The notes below the pieces were generated by a model that was not told the origin of the DNA, searched no databases, and was given only the letters and a program-made list of their open reading frames with translations. Position numbers and translations under genes: made by a program. DNA of 64,000 nucleotides from Tenrec ecaudatus (taxonomy: Eukaryota; Chordata; Mammalia; Afrosoricida; Tenrecidae), in NCBI RefSeq assembly GCF_050624435.1, contig NC_134535.1, positions 124,731,731 to 124,795,730 on the forward strand, in the 5' to 3' direction. This document shows, in pieces, positions 11,040 to 22,892 of this stretch (position 1 is the first letter of the stretch; every line of letters begins with the position of its first letter).

Positions 11040-11700
11040 CCTCCCCTGACACTCTGCTTCTCTGCTGGGTTTGACACGTGGTTGCAATAACCACACAGAA
11101 CTCATAGACCACACTCACAATTCTGGAGTTTACTATTCAACTAACAGGGTCAGGGATGACTTAGGATATCGTTCTTTGATCAACATTCTCAGCCATTTGC
11201 ACAGGCAGCCCGCTGTCTTGCCGCCCAGTTCCTTGTTTCCTTGTCCCCTCCTATTGTCCTTTGCTGCTGGGTTTGGGCAAGTTTTACAAAGGTTTTTAGC
11301 TCTGCCAATAAGTGCCCGAAGGCACCCCACTCCACCAGGAGGCCTACTGCTTAGCTTTCTTGCCCCATGTGTCAGGAAAGAAGCCCACTGTGCAGTCTTG
11401 CATTGGTCTCCTGGTTGTGCTGCTCCATTTCTCTGTGGTCACTTCTCACTGTTTCATACCTTCTCACTATTACAGCTTTCTCTCTCCTGGGTGTAGTTGG
11501 ATGTTCCTAGTACAGAGACATCAGGACCAACGAACACTCTCTGCTGCTGACGCTTGTTCTTTGTAATAGTTTTCCCCCTCTCCTCTTCTGGGATTTGCTC
11601 TCATTTAGCCTAGTGAGGTTTTAAAAGTGACCAATCCCCTCATTAGGGTCCCGTACACTGCACCATCATGATCCCATACCACTTCTCTGTCAGTTTGCTG
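11040..11700 (+). repeat. Interspersed repeat family 3, copy 1 (LTR-like, unassigned)
   Basis: It shares an ordered set of blocks with 30330-30970: 'ctctgctggg', 'gaccacacagag/aaccacacagaa', 'gtttac', the T/C-rich middle and 'aatcccctc'. Length and composition resemble a mammalian LTR, but I see no matching LTR ends. Open frames here are not shared with the other copy. Confidence 0.45.
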
Positions 11701-12609
11701 CCTGCTGCTACGGTGCTAGAAGCGAGGCCACTGGGATTTAAAATTAGAGTCACCTGTGATGAGTAGGTTTCCATGGAGTTTTCAGACCAAGAACAAACTA
11801 CAATGCTTCTGAGGGATTAACCACTTAAAACCTTATGAATAGCAGCGGGACATCATTGGATATGGTGTGGGAAGGTGAGCTCCTCAGATTGGAAGGCACT
11901 CAAAGTACAACTGGGGCAGAGTGGCCTTGTCGATGTAGAGTCAACCTTAATGCCGTGGATGGAGTGGAAAGCTGTGGGGACCTTCATTTGCTGATGAGGC
12001 ATGACTCAAAATGAGAGGAAACAGCAAAAGCATTCATTGATAATCAGAACATGGGTTATATGAAGAATGAAACCAGGAAAAGTTGAAGTCATCAATCATA
12101 AAATGGAACACTTAAAAATGGATACTCTAGGCATTAGTCAGTTGAAATAAACTGATATTGGTCACTTTGAATCCATCAATCATCTGGTTTTTGATGCTAG
12201 TAGTAACAAATGCAAGAAGACTGACATCACATTTGTCATCAAAAAGAATATTTCCCCTGAGGATGATATTCCTGCTCCCAGCAGCCAATGCACAGCGAGG
12301 ACCATAGGGCCTGTCCCACCATGAGACACGATGTCCCTCACTGACCCACGGTGCTACAGGGAACAACACTGGAGACACAATGCAGGAATTTTGTCCAACC
12401 TGACCCCACCACATGAGGCGAAACACTAAGGGCGTGCAATAGATCAACAAGGGAAACAGAGTGAGGAATTCCCCAGGGGATACCAAAAACAGACTTTGGG
12501 CATGATGCCCTATCAGACTCGACCAGAAAATACTCCTAAAGGTCACCAAACAGAGCTGGAACTATTTATAGGTGCTTTTATTGTCATTGGTTTTGTTGTT
12601 GTTTTCTTT

Positions 12610-14722
12610 CTTTTTTTTTTTTTTCTTCTTTTACATTTTATTAGGGACTCCAACAACTCTTACCACAATCCATACATATACATACATCAATTGTATAAAG
12701 CACATCCATACATTCCCTGCCCCAATCATTCTCAAGGCATTTGCTCTCCACTTAAGCCCCTTGCATCAGGTCCTCTTTTTTTTTTTTCCCCTCCCTCCCC
12801 TTTCCCCCCTCCCTCATATGCCCTTGGTAATTTATACCTCGTTATTTTGTCATATCTTGCCCTATTCGGGGTCTCCCTTCCCCCCTTCTCTGCTGTCCCT
12901 CTCCCAGGGAAGAGGTCACATGTGGCTCCTTGTAATCAGTTCCCCCTTTCCAACCCACTCACCCTCCACTCTCCCAGCATCGTCCCTCACGCCCTTGGTC
13001 CTGAAGGTATCATCCACCCTGGATTCCCTGTACCCCCAACCCTCATATGTACCAGTGTACAGCCTCTGTCCTATCCAGCCCTGCAAGGTAGAATTCGGAT
13101 CATGGTAGTTGGGGGGAGGAAGCATCCAGGATCTGGTGGAAAGCTGTGTTCTTCATCGATACTACCTCACACCCTAATTAACCCATCTCCTCTCCTAAGC
13201 CCCTCTATGAGGGGATCTCCATTGGCCGACACTTGGGCCTTGGGTCTCCACTCTGCACTTCCCCCTTCATTTAATATAATATATATATATACATACATAT
13301 ACACATATATACACATACATACACACACTTATATCTTTTTTTTTTTTGCATGATGCCTTATATCTGGTCCCTTGGGCACCTCGTGATCGCACTGGCCGGT
13401 GTGCTTCTTCCATGTGGGCTTATTTGTTTCTGAGCGAGATGGCCGCTTGTTCACCTTCAAGCCTTTAAGACCCCAGACACTATCTCTTTTGATAGCCGGC
13501 CACCATCAGCTTTCTTCACCACATTTGCTTGTGCACCCATTTGTCTTCAGCGATCCTATCATGGAGGTGTGCAGTCAATGATATGATGATTTTTTGTTCT
13601 TTGATGCCTGGTAACTGATCCCTTCGGGACCACTTGATCACACAGGCTGGTGTGTTCTTCCATGTGGACTTTGTTGCTTCTGAGCTAGATGGCCGCTTGT
13701 TTATCTTCAAGCCTTTAAGACCCCAGTCACTATCTCTTTTGATAGCCGGGCACCATCAGCTTTCTTCACCACATTTACTTGTTCACCCACTTTGGCTCCA
13801 GCCGTTGTGTCGGGAGAGTGAGCATCATAGAGTTCCAATTTAATAAAAGAAGGTATTCATGCATAGAGGGAGTGTTTGAGTAGAGGCCCAAGGTCCTTCC
13901 GCCACCTTAATACTTGACCTATAAATATCGACACAAAGATCTATTTCCCCAACCTCCTATATATATTTGCATGTACATGTCTTTGTCTAGACCTCCATGA
14001 ATGCCCTTTGACTCCTAGCTCTTTCCTCCATCTCCCTTGACCTTCCTCCTGCCCTACTACCATGCTTCATCGCCACCTGGGCTAGAGTATACCTCTTCTC
14101 TAAGCAACCTTACCCTTGATCATTTCCCATCAGGCCTGCCACTCCCCCTTCTCTACCCTTTGGGGTCCCATGTTTTTCCCTTGTCCCTGGGTTTGTTAAC
14201 ACCACTTCCTTACCCCCCCTACCCCCCACCCCAAGTCCCCCCGGAACTGTCGGTCCCGTTGTTTTTCATCCAGATAGTTCATCCAGCCTGTCCTATTCAG
14301 ACAGACCTGTGGAGTCACTAACATGCACGAAAACTAGACAGAGGAACACAAAGCAACAGTATACAACCAGACAACAAAACAACCAAAACAAACCACTGAA
14401 AAAGAACAGAACAAAACAGTTCACAAGAGAAAAGCTTGTAGTTCGTTCAGGGATCTTTGCTGGCCCTTAGGAGCGTTTTCCAGTCCAGTCTGTTGGGGCA
14501 CCACGCCGTGGCCCCAAAGTCCACTTTCAGCATTCCCTGGGGACCTTGCCACTCCATTCCCTTGCTGTTCCGCTGCACTCCCCCAGTGATTTTCCTCAGT
14601 GTGGTGGGATCAGGTCAGGTGCAATTCCCACACTGTGTCTCCGGTGCTGTCCCCTGTATCGCCCTTAGTCACTGAGGGGCATCATGTCTCATAGTAGGGC
14701 CAGCCATGTTGTTCTCTCTGTG
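12610..14722 (-). repeat. Retroposon family 1 copy (minus, 2.1 kb), nested, with tandem internal unit
   Basis: Its target duplication is TTGTTGTTGTTTTCTTT at 12593-12609 and 14723-14739. The sense strand starts at 14722 and ends at 12610 with a TAAAATGTAAAAGAAG-type tail. It carries two copies of the ~240 bp internal unit (about 13345-13590 and 13595-13835). The apparent long plus-strand frames here are antisense noise of the repeat. Confidence 0.9.
13268..13332. repeat. AT/AC-rich microsatellite
   Basis: A mixed (TA)n/(CA)n run within the retroposon copy, expanded relative to the other copies. Confidence 0.85.
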
Positions 14723-15616
14723 TTGTTGTTGTTTTCTTTTGTTGCTTTGATTTGTTTGGTCTTGTTTTTGTGCTTATTATTGACTCTGCATGTCTGTCTA
14801 GATAAAATAGGCTGGATGAACAATCTGTATGAGAAAACAACAGGACTGACAATTCTTGGGGGACAGGGGGGAGGGGGATGTGGGGAAAAGGAAGTGGGTG
14901 TTAACAAACCCAGGTACAAGGAAACAACAAGTAATCTAAAATCGATTGCTGGGAGGGTGGATGAGGCCCAGTAGTGATGATCAAGGGCAATGTAACCAAG
15001 AGGAATTACTGAAACCCGAATGATGGTTGAGCATCCTAGTGGGATAACAGGAAAGTAAAAGGAAATAGAGGAAAGAACTATGAGGCAAGGGTCATTTATA
15101 GGGATCTAAATACAGGCACGTACAAATGTAAATATATTTATATATGACAATAGGGAAATAGATCTACCGTACATATTCATGTATAAGCCGAGTTTTTCAG
15201 CACAAAAAATATGTGCTGAAAAACTGAGGTTTGGCTTATACACAGGTCAGTGGTACCCCAGCGAGGTGTAACATCTTGCTGGGCCCCCCGCACCCCTCCC
15301 CACACACACACGTAAGGGGATGAGCACCTGTTATCTCACGGGTGATTACCAATTCTCCGCTGTTCATTCAAAGTCCCTCTGACACTGCAGGGCTTTGAAT
15401 GTTTGTTTACTCACATCTAACCAGTCAGAGCCGGCCTATGACGTGGACGGCTCCAATTTGCAGAAGCACCTGTAGTGATTCACTTACACAGGCAGCTGAA
15501 CTGGTAAGGATTTGTCTGTGGCTGCACTCCCTCTCTCCCCTCTGGTCTCTGTGTTAATTCACATCCTGCATCCCCCATCCTCACGGACTCACCCCCTCCT
15601 CCCAGCTAACACATGG

Positions 15617-15627
15617 GGGGGGGGGGG
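15617..15627. repeat. poly-G run
   Basis: A G homopolymer of about 11 in the 5' untranslated part of the pogo element. Confidence 0.85.
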
Positions 15628-15668
15628 CGCATTACCATGAAAGTCTTGTTTTTTTTATCCTATTAGAA

Positions 15669-16506
15669 ATGGATACTCTTGAACCAAAACAAAAGTGCCA
15701 GTCATATGAGGCTGGTTTCAAAATGAAGGTTGTGTCAAGAGCAGAAGAGAGCAATAACAGTGTTGCAAGTAGGGAATTCTGTGTTGACGAAAAGCAAGCG
15801 AGGGAGTGGCGGAAAATGAAGGCTGACTTGGAACAGATTCCAAAAGCTAAAAAAGCTCGTCGTGGTTTAACGTCTTTTTATGGGGCTCTAGAGAGTGAAT
15901 TGCATAAATGGGTTATGGAGTGTCATCACAGTGGTTACTGCATAACACGCATGGGAATCTGCATACATCCTCTACAAATGGCTAAGGATGACAAATATAA
16001 AGCACCAAGCATTGAAAAATTTGCTGCGTCAGCAGGATGATGTACCTGCTTCATGAATAGGTTTGGCCTACTGGTCTGTTTGAGACAAAGAACAAAGATT
16101 TCCCCAAAATTGCCACAAGAACTTGAAGAAAAAATTATGTCATTCCAGTCATTTATTATAAAACAAAGAAGGATTTACAAGTATGACCTGGCAGATATTG
16201 GGAATAAGGATGAAACTGCCATGACTTTTGATCTTCCAAGCAACAGAACTGTGGCAAGTTTAGGAGAAAAAACATTTTTCTCAAAAGCATAGGAAATGAA
16301 AAAAAAAACACTTTACAGTTCTATCATGTTTGGCTAATGGAACTAAGCTGCGTCCTGTCATTATTTTTAAAAGAAATACCTTGCTTAAAAAGATCAATTT
16401 CCCACCAGGAATTACTGTGCGAGCACATGTTAAAGGCTGCATGGATGAAGACGGAACAAAAAAATGGCTGAAAGAAGTTTGGTTGCTGATTGAGCTCATG
16501 GAATAG
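15669..16506 (+). pseudogene. pogo-like transposase, broken
   Basis: 15669-16040 encodes an N-terminal helix-turn-helix: FKMKVVSRAEESNN, then DEKQAREWRKMK, the psq/Brinker-type signature of pogo and Tigger transposases. A frameshift leads to 16053-16292, with IGNKDETAMTFDLPS, the first catalytic Asp region. Another shift at about 16293 gives LANGTKLRPVIIFKRNTLLKK...FPPGITVRAHVKG...GTKKWLKEVW, ending at a stop near 16506. The segments that would hold the second and third acidic residues are absent. In an active relative the protein would bind the terminal repeats and catalyse cut-and-paste transposition in the nucleus. Here it is a relic. Confidence 0.88.
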
Positions 16507-17989
16507 TACTCTTAAGGTATCATTGTTGATACCTTATTGTTTTTGTTGAACCTATTTTTCCACTTACTGTGCTGGTTTACTAATGTTAAATGACATCATT
16601 TTATTTAAATTAAATATTTAAATACATTACCCCTCTGATGTCTCAATTTTTTAGTAATTTTAATTTCATTTGTTTTGATTATTAAAACTCACCAATAGCT
16701 TCTGCATTTTCCACCCTAAGCTTATACTCGAGCCAAGCAGTTTTTCTGGTTTCCCAGGTAATAATTAGGTACCTTGGCTTATACTCGGGTCAGCTTATAT
16801 TTGAGTATATATGGTATGTGCATAAATTTATAGGTTTGGTAGTAAGGTAGCAGATGGACATTGGACCTCTAATCAAGTACTCCCTCAATGCAAGAACATT
16901 TTGTTCTAATAACCTGGCATTCCATGATGGTCACTTTCCCCTCATGATCGCTGAAGACAAAGTGGGTCCATAAGCAAATGTGGTGAAGGAAGCTGATGGT
17001 GCCCAGCTATCAAAAGATATAGCACCTGGATTTTAAAGGTTTGAAGATAAACACGTGGCCCTCTAGCTGAGAAGCAACAATCCCCACATGGAAGAAGCAC
17101 ACCAGCCTGTGTGATCATGAGGTGTCAAGAGGATCAGGTATCCGGCATCAAAGACACAGAACAAAAAAATCATACCAGTATGAATGAGGTGGGGCGGGGA
17201 GTGAACATCCAAATCCCATCTGTAGGCAATTGGACATCCCCTTACAGAAGAGTCATGGGGAAAAGATGAGCCAGTCACAGTGCAATATAGCACTGTTGAA
17301 ATATAGAACTTTCCTCTAGTTCTTTAATATTCCCCCCACTATTGTGACCCCAATTCTTCATTACAAACCCAGCTAGACCAGCGCATGTACATGGGTACAG
17401 ATAAGAGTTGGAAACAGAGGGGATCCAGGACAGTTAAAGCCCTCAGGACCGATAAGGACAGTAGCGATACCAGGAGGATAAGAGGAAGGTGGGGGGAGAA
17501 ATAGGGAACCAATCACAATGATCGACATATAACCCCTTCCCATTGGAATAGACAACAGAAAAGTGGGTGAAGGGAGACATTGGTCAGTGTAAGACATGAA
17601 AAATATAAAGTATAAAGGGTTCATGAGTGAAGGAGAGGGGAGGAGAGGGAGGGGGAAAATGAAAAACTGATACCAAGGGCTCAAGTAGAAAGAAATGCTT
17701 TGAAAATGATGATTGCTTCAACTGTACCAGTGTGCTTGACACAATGGATGGATTTATGGATTGTGATAAGAATTGTTTGAGCCCTCAATAAAATGGTTTT
17801 TTTTAAAAAGAATATTTCAAGGTCTAAAGGTAATGCTATTTGTAATAGGAAATTATCTATATGCCTATAAGGAAATCCAGTCAATAAAACTATGGTTTGC
17901 ATTTTTGTCCCAGCCCCTAAAGGCAGTGATAAAGAAACTGAATAATTCTCCCATTATAGTGTCTCAATTTGGGGGGAAACATCTGCTGA

Positions 17990-18235
17990 AACCATAGACC
18001 ACAGCAGCTGTTGCAGCTTCCGCAGCAATAATTAGAAGTGGTGGTCTCACCCTTGTGAAGGCAGTGGCCCTAACAGCCCTGGTGGTGAGGCAACTTCTCA
18101 TAAACACTTGACTTTGGGCTAAGTTAGCTTTCTTTTTTGCTCTCTGAGCTCAATAAACACTGCTTTAGTAGATCTTCTCCCATAAATTGTTCTGATTCTG
18201 TTTTTCTGTGTGGACTGAGAAACTTATAATTCTCT
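17990..18235 (+). repeat. Possible LTR fragment
   Basis: 'ctctgagctcaataaacactgc' with a T-rich stretch before it resembles an LTR R/U5 with its AATAAA. I see no partner LTR or primer-binding site, so this is tentative. Confidence 0.3.
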
Positions 18236-18239
18236 TCTC

Positions 18240-18425
18240 AGTGCCATCAAGAGAAAACTGGCTTATAGTGACACCCACCGCCCCCCGTGGGTTTTCCAAT
18301 CCTTTAACTGTTTAAGGGAGTACAAGTCCCACTGTTTCTCCTGCTGAGTTGCTGGTTGTTTCAAATGGCCAACAAAGTGGACTGCAGCCCAATGCATGAC
18401 CTCTACACCACCAGGGTTCTGTTTA
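18240..18425 (-). repeat. AfroSINE (minus)
   Basis: 'agtgccatcaagagaaaactgg' through 'gacctctacaccaccagggttc' is the full reverse layout, with 3' end first and tRNA-like head last. Confidence 0.75.
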
Positions 18426-18627
18426 ATTCCCTTAGGGTCCAGGTTTCAGGGTCCATGGACTTGGACCCATCCATACCATTTGTTCAAAGTATTCTTTTGA
18501 ACCTTGAGTCTGTAAGAAAAATGTTTTCTTATCACTTTCAGGCCAACAATATTCTAATGAGCAGTTTATTTAAGACTGTTTGGGCCTAGGCGTTTGGGTT
18601 CTTTTGGAGAATGGCAATGACATTCAG

Positions 18628-18865
18628 GAGATCACGGAGCCCTGGTGGTGTACTGGATTACACGTTGGGCTACTACCACAAGGTCAGCTGTTCAAAACCA
18701 CCAGGCACTCTGTGGGAGAAAGACGGGCTTTCTACTCCCATAAAGAATTATAGTGTCAAAAAAAAAATTATAGTGTCAGAAAACTCACAGGGGCAGATCT
18801 ACCCTGTCCTATAGGGTTGTTGGGAGTCAGACTCAACTTGAAGGTAGTGAGTTTGGTTTTGGTCA
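18628..18865 (+). repeat. AfroSINE, well-preserved
   Basis: It starts 'cacggagccctggtggtgtac' and ends 'gttgttgggagtcagactcaac...gtgagtttggttttgg'. A short direct duplication ('ttatagtgtca' twice, about 18750-18780) lies in the middle. Confidence 0.9.
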
Positions 18866-20395
18866 GAAGACCACACTGCCTGGACTGCCTATGACACCTG
18901 CTTTCTCTAGCCTCCCTTGGAAGTGCCTCCCCAGTACCTTCAAGGTGACACTGGTGATTCACTGTGGATGCTCGTAGTACCTGCTCACAGGAAATGTATT
19001 GTTTTCCTTTTTGTTTGTTTCTCTGCACGTTTAGTGTTTTTGGACAGTACCCTGACTGATACAGTGAGAAACTCACCTCTCAGTGGTTTCTTAAGTGAAC
19101 TCTTAGTGAATTCAGAGTAGGACTATATATTGTAAGAGTTCTGAGGTCTATGAAATCACATTTTAAGTTCTGCTGAAGACAGTGACAATGTTCTTGCCCC
19201 TGACACTAAATCCATTGCCATCAAGTTGATGTTCACTCCTAATGACCTTGCAATTAATTAGCAGATGTATTGGAGCATACGTTCTGAGCACTAGGTTTGT
19301 GGAAGGCTGTGGTTTATAGTGAGAGCCTTAAATCCATTTTTGAGTCTCCACTCAAAATAGATTCAGTTTTCATAGAGTTCTTTCCAAAGCAAGTGAAAAG
19401 CTTTGATCTCAGGGAGAGTCTGTTTAAAAGTAGATTACAACCACTCCCTTAACCAACTCGGGTCAGGAGACTGATCCTCAGAGACTGGCCTGGGTGTCCC
19501 TTTGATGGAAATTGAGGTACTAGTGTCTTATAGTCATGAGTTATACAATGACTGCTTTGGTCAGAGGGTGTTGAACCAATCTATTAAACTTTCTATCTAC
19601 AATGGTGTATACAACCAATCTATCAAGGTTCTTCTCCCAAGTCTGTAATCCTGCTGGCAACTATGATGAACGGATCTGCCACCCATCATGATTTTGTGGC
19701 AGTTTCCTCTGCTCACCACAGCCTATGCAAGTGACCACGTTTCTGTAAATCCACAGAGTGGACACCACTGTGGCCTTGTGCTGCTGCTGCCTTCTTCATC
19801 CGATGATTAGTTGTCTTGCTTCTGCCCTATTTAAGACAATAAATGTTGCAATAAATTATATCTGGGGGGATGGAAAAAGCAACTGAAGTCCTAGAAAATA
19901 GAAATGTAATTTTAAACTATTCTATAAAGCTGGAGGAGGAAGGGAGAATAGAAAATTATATCTGGGGGGTCTCTTTTCTCCCCTATAATACAAACCAGAG
20001 CTTAAATGACACAAATAGATTGTTTTTACATTTGATTTTAGTTAATCTTCTACCTGTGAAGTAAAAGAAATACATAAATAAGTGAAAAGTTCTAATATCA
20101 AATTTGATCATTTGGTGGTTTTGTAGTTATAACCTTTAGAATAATCCAAAACAGCATATCTATGGATGATTTTCATTCTGAAGTTATATGACAGGAATCA
20201 CAAAATTTTTTCCACAATTTTGTTGTTGTTTTTGTTGTTGAAAACACATACAGCAAAGCAAGCATGCACCAATTGAAGAGTTTCGTATACATAATTTTAA
20301 TTACCTTTTTGTTTTCCAGGCTTTATACCTGTAAACTCATCACATTCTTGACAAGGTGGCTTTGATCAAGTAATCAGTGTTTACTTTTGGTTCTA
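18866..20395. other. Intergenic, mostly unassigned
   Basis: A partial SINE 3' end (minus) is suggested at 19208-19250 ('ccattgccatcaagttgatg'). 'attatatctggggggt' occurs twice (about 19855 and 19958). No gene was recognised. Confidence 0.4.
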
Positions 20396-20867
20396 GGTTT
20401 TATGTCAACTTGGCTAGGCCACGATTCCCAATGGTTTGGCAGTTCAGGCCTCCCTCGTGATGCTACCTAACATAATCAACTCCATGATGGGATCTACTGT
20501 CAGCAGCCAAATAGTTGTGGGAAGATGACCGGCCCAATGATGTTTCTTCAGTGGTGTGGCCTAATTCATAGGAAAGTAGACACTCTGGTGAGCCTCTTTA
20601 CCTCTTGCTGGTCTGGATCCTGCATCTGACTCATTGATTTCTAATTCTTTGAATTGGAGGCACAGGTCTGTGTATGGCAACCCTGGGAGTCATCAGAGCT
20701 TGCCATCTGACCTGCTGAGCTTGGATTCATTCACATCTGCATCCATCAGACATTGGCTTCTTGCTTCATCAGCCCAGCAGTTAAGAGAGTCAGAAAAAGC
20801 GTCCAGCTCACCATCTGACACAAGAACTCAAACCACACTGGGCTTACTCACTTCTATAACTGAGTGT
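20396..20867 (-). repeat. Interspersed repeat family 2 variant (minus orientation)
   Basis: It begins 'tatgtcaacttggctaggcc', as other family 2 copies do in reverse, and runs up to the next copy at 20868. It is more diverged than the others. Confidence 0.45.
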
Positions 20868-21478
20868 GTGAGTCCGAATGGACTAGAGAAACAAATCCAG
20901 AGGCATTCATGTGTATAAGAGAAAGCTTTATATAAAAGAGTAATTGTGTATTAAGAAAAACATCCCATCCCAGTCCAGGTCCAGTTTGTAAGTCTGATAT
21001 TAGCCCATATGTCCAGAAACAGTCTGTAAATGGCTCTTCGGACTCATGCAACACATTCAATGATGCCGAATGCAGGAAAACCACAGGCTAGTGGGTGGAA
21101 GTCTTGTGGATCCAGTGGTGGTGGAAGCATCTTAGTGCTGGCATGGGTTTCCACATGGCTCCTGCAGCACCAAAGTTCAGGCTGCCATCAGCATAGCTCA
21201 ACAGGACTTGTCAACAGGAATGTGACTTGTCAACAGGAATGTCTCGCAGGGAGACAAAGCAGAGAAAGAGTGTATCTGGCCTCCAGTGAGCTATTTATCT
21301 CTGTAGCAATGAGGTCATCAAGCTGCAACCTGATTGGCAGGCTAAACTCCATCCCTTCACTCTTAATAGTCTCAAGTTGACACCAGATTATATAACTACC
21401 ACACTGAGTGAGCCAAATTGTTAATATAAATTTATATATATATATCATTGATTATGCTTCCCTGGCAAACCCAGCCTA
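20868..21478 (+). repeat. Interspersed repeat family 2 copy (plus)
   Basis: It starts 'actagagaaacaaatcca' and has 'catcccatcccagtccagg', 'atgatgccgaatgcagg' and 'gtggatccagtgg', ending 'caagttgacaccagattatataactacc'. The same blocks recur at 22893, 25387, 58768 and, reversed, at 23618, 35872 and 62251. GTTAG...GTCAACT at one end and its partial inverse at the other hint at a non-autonomous DNA transposon; this is unproven. Confidence 0.65.
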
Positions 21479-21608
21479 ACAAAATCTTTGTAGTTTCTCT
21501 TTACAGTCGTGAGTTCTTTGTTCCTTAGCTACTCCAGTAGGCTTTTGCTATCTTTGGTTTTGAAAGGTTTTACTATGATATATTCAGGTGAATTTCTTTT
21601 GGGGTATA

Positions 21609-22552
21609 TGAGGGAGTACCCCCACCCCAGAGAAAATGGGGAAAAGGTCCACTGGACAGAGCCTACATAGCACACATTTTTCCTACTAGGCAAGCAACTC
21701 GCTCTGAGTTAGTGCACCCAGTAGCATCACCTGAGAAGGTTCTTTCTGGTCACAGTGAATTTTTTTTATAAAACCAATTTCGTTCAAACCTCATTTTTAG
21801 TAATGACCAATTTAAGAGAACAGTGTGTGACTGTGAAATTTTGTTTCCTGCTCAGGAAAAGTGCCCCAGAAACTGTTGTGATGTTGAACACAGCTTAGAA
21901 GGACAGCGCTGTGTGAGAAACTCAAGTGTACGAGTCGAGTGGTTTTCTCATTTCAAACAATGTCAAAATGATGACAAACTTCATTCTGGACATCCATCAA
22001 CTTCCCAAATAGACACATGTGTCAACTCATAGTGCATTTGGAGTTTGTTTCACAAGGTCAGGCTATTATTCAAGCTTTCTATTTAGAGGTTTTGAAAAGA
22101 GAGCATAACAATGTGTAATAAAACAGGCTTGATTTGTGGCAGATGTTGGACTGGTTTTCCCACCATGGCAATGCACCTGCTCATGCAGCCATAGCAGTGT
22201 GCCAGTTTGGGGGTGGGAAACATCATGTCTCTCTTACCCCTCGCACATCACTCACCTGATCTCACTCTATGCAACTTCTTTTTGTTTCCTTGATTGCAGA
22301 GGGACATGAAAGGACATTGATTTGAGGATGTAGAAGAGGTGAAGAAAAAAGTGAGGGAGGTGCTGTTAGCCATCCAAGCAGATGACTTTCAAACATGTTC
22401 CAAGAATGGAATTGCTGAGTTGACAAATGCATGAAGTGTAACAGAGAGTGCTTTGAAGGTGATAAGGTTGTCTTGTAAACAAAATTAAATACATATCTTT
22501 GAAAACAATTGCGTGTTTTGCGGGGTGGGGAGAATCAGGGGGTATACCCTTG
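21609..22552 (+). mobile_element. mariner-type transposon, 944 bp, inactive
   Basis: TA flanks both ends (21607-21608, 22553-22554). The ends are imperfect inverted repeats (tgagggagtaccccc, and caagggtataccccc on the other strand). The interior shows mariner transposase remains. It is the same family as the minus-strand element at 48569-49652; the two align over the 5' part ('ggtcacagtgaattttttta', 'cagaaactgttgtgatgttg'). Confidence 0.88.
21805..22400 (+). pseudogene. mariner transposase remnant
   Basis: An N-terminal HTH-like part (VEWFSHFKQCQNDDKLHSGHPSTSQ) is the mariner FxxFKxG...GRPS region. Further on, 'cccaccatggcaatgcacctgctcatgcagcc' encodes the H-x-N-A-P-A-H catalytic block, and 'cacctgatctcactctatgcaacttc' the following D-L-...-C-x-F block. 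Stops and shifts break it, and the middle is deleted. Confidence 0.82.
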
Positions 22553-22892
22553 TAGCTTATATGGAGTCTACTGAGATTTTTGGATGGTAGCTTTTTGCTT
22601 TCCATAGTACTGAGAATTTTTTCTGCCAGCAAACTTTCACATTTTTTTTTGGATATTTTTCTCTCCTCTTGTTCTAGGATTTCTATAATGTGTAGCTTTA
22701 CATAATTCTCCTGCTTTTTAAATGTCTTTCATAAATGCTCCTCATACAAATTGTTATCGAGGAATTTATTTTCTATTTCACCAATTTTATCTTTATCTTT
22801 CCACTACTCAATTCTATTCCTGTTATTTTTATCTTTTAGATTTCTGATTCCTTAATTTATATTATTTTTAATGGTATGTGAGTATTATGCAG

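Larger units (their letters stand above)
15167..16814 (+). mobile_element. pogo/Tigger-type (Tc1/mariner superfamily) DNA transposon, 1648 bp
   Basis: The ends are inverted repeats: the left starts CCGTACATATTCATGTATAA and the right reverse-complements to CCATATATACTCAAATATAA. The site is TA, duplicated at 15165-15166 and 16815-16816. Removing the element restores 'gatctatgtgcata', exactly the sequence of the uninterrupted family 1 copy near 42660. Inside are remains of a pogo-like transposase. Only part of the catalytic domain is present, so the copy is internally deleted and cannot move on its own. Confidence 0.92.
12255..17804 (+). repeat. Retroposon family 1 copy (plus), inserted in the RTE and itself twice interrupted
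   Basis: The segments are 12255-12609, 14723-15166 and 16815-17804, about 1.8 kb when the interruptions are removed. It ends at 'gccctcaataaaatggtttt' and is bounded by the 14 bp duplication in the RTE. A second family 1 copy (12610-14722) and a pogo-type transposon (15167-16814) interrupt it. Confidence 0.9.
11760..17970 (+). mobile_element. RTE (BovB-type) LINE, endonuclease-domain part, split by nested insertions
   Basis: 11760-12254 and 17819-17970 are one broken RTE LINE. 'gaccttcatttgctgatgag' and the frame around 12150-12240 (ISxLK...GHFES...FVIKKNIS pattern) are the 5' part of the BovB/RTE endonuclease ORF, and 17819 continues it at 'aggtctaaaggtaatgc'. The sequence between is an insertion: AAAAAGAATATTTC is duplicated at 12241-12254 and 17805-17818. 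The ORF has several stops and frameshifts, so it is inactive. Confidence 0.8.

Noticed and set aside
12496-13353. Open frame of 285 codons on the plus strand
   Set aside because: It runs antisense through a family 1 retroposon and its microsatellite. It is not conserved in other copies and ends in repeat-derived Tyr/Ile/His runs.
15669-16040. Possible host gene with HTH domain
   Set aside because: It lies inside a TA-flanked pogo-type transposon with inverted ends, and continues only in shifted frames.
18628-18700. tRNA gene
   Set aside because: The tRNA-like head belongs to an AfroSINE. The acceptor stem and anticodon arm are not intact and the SINE body follows.
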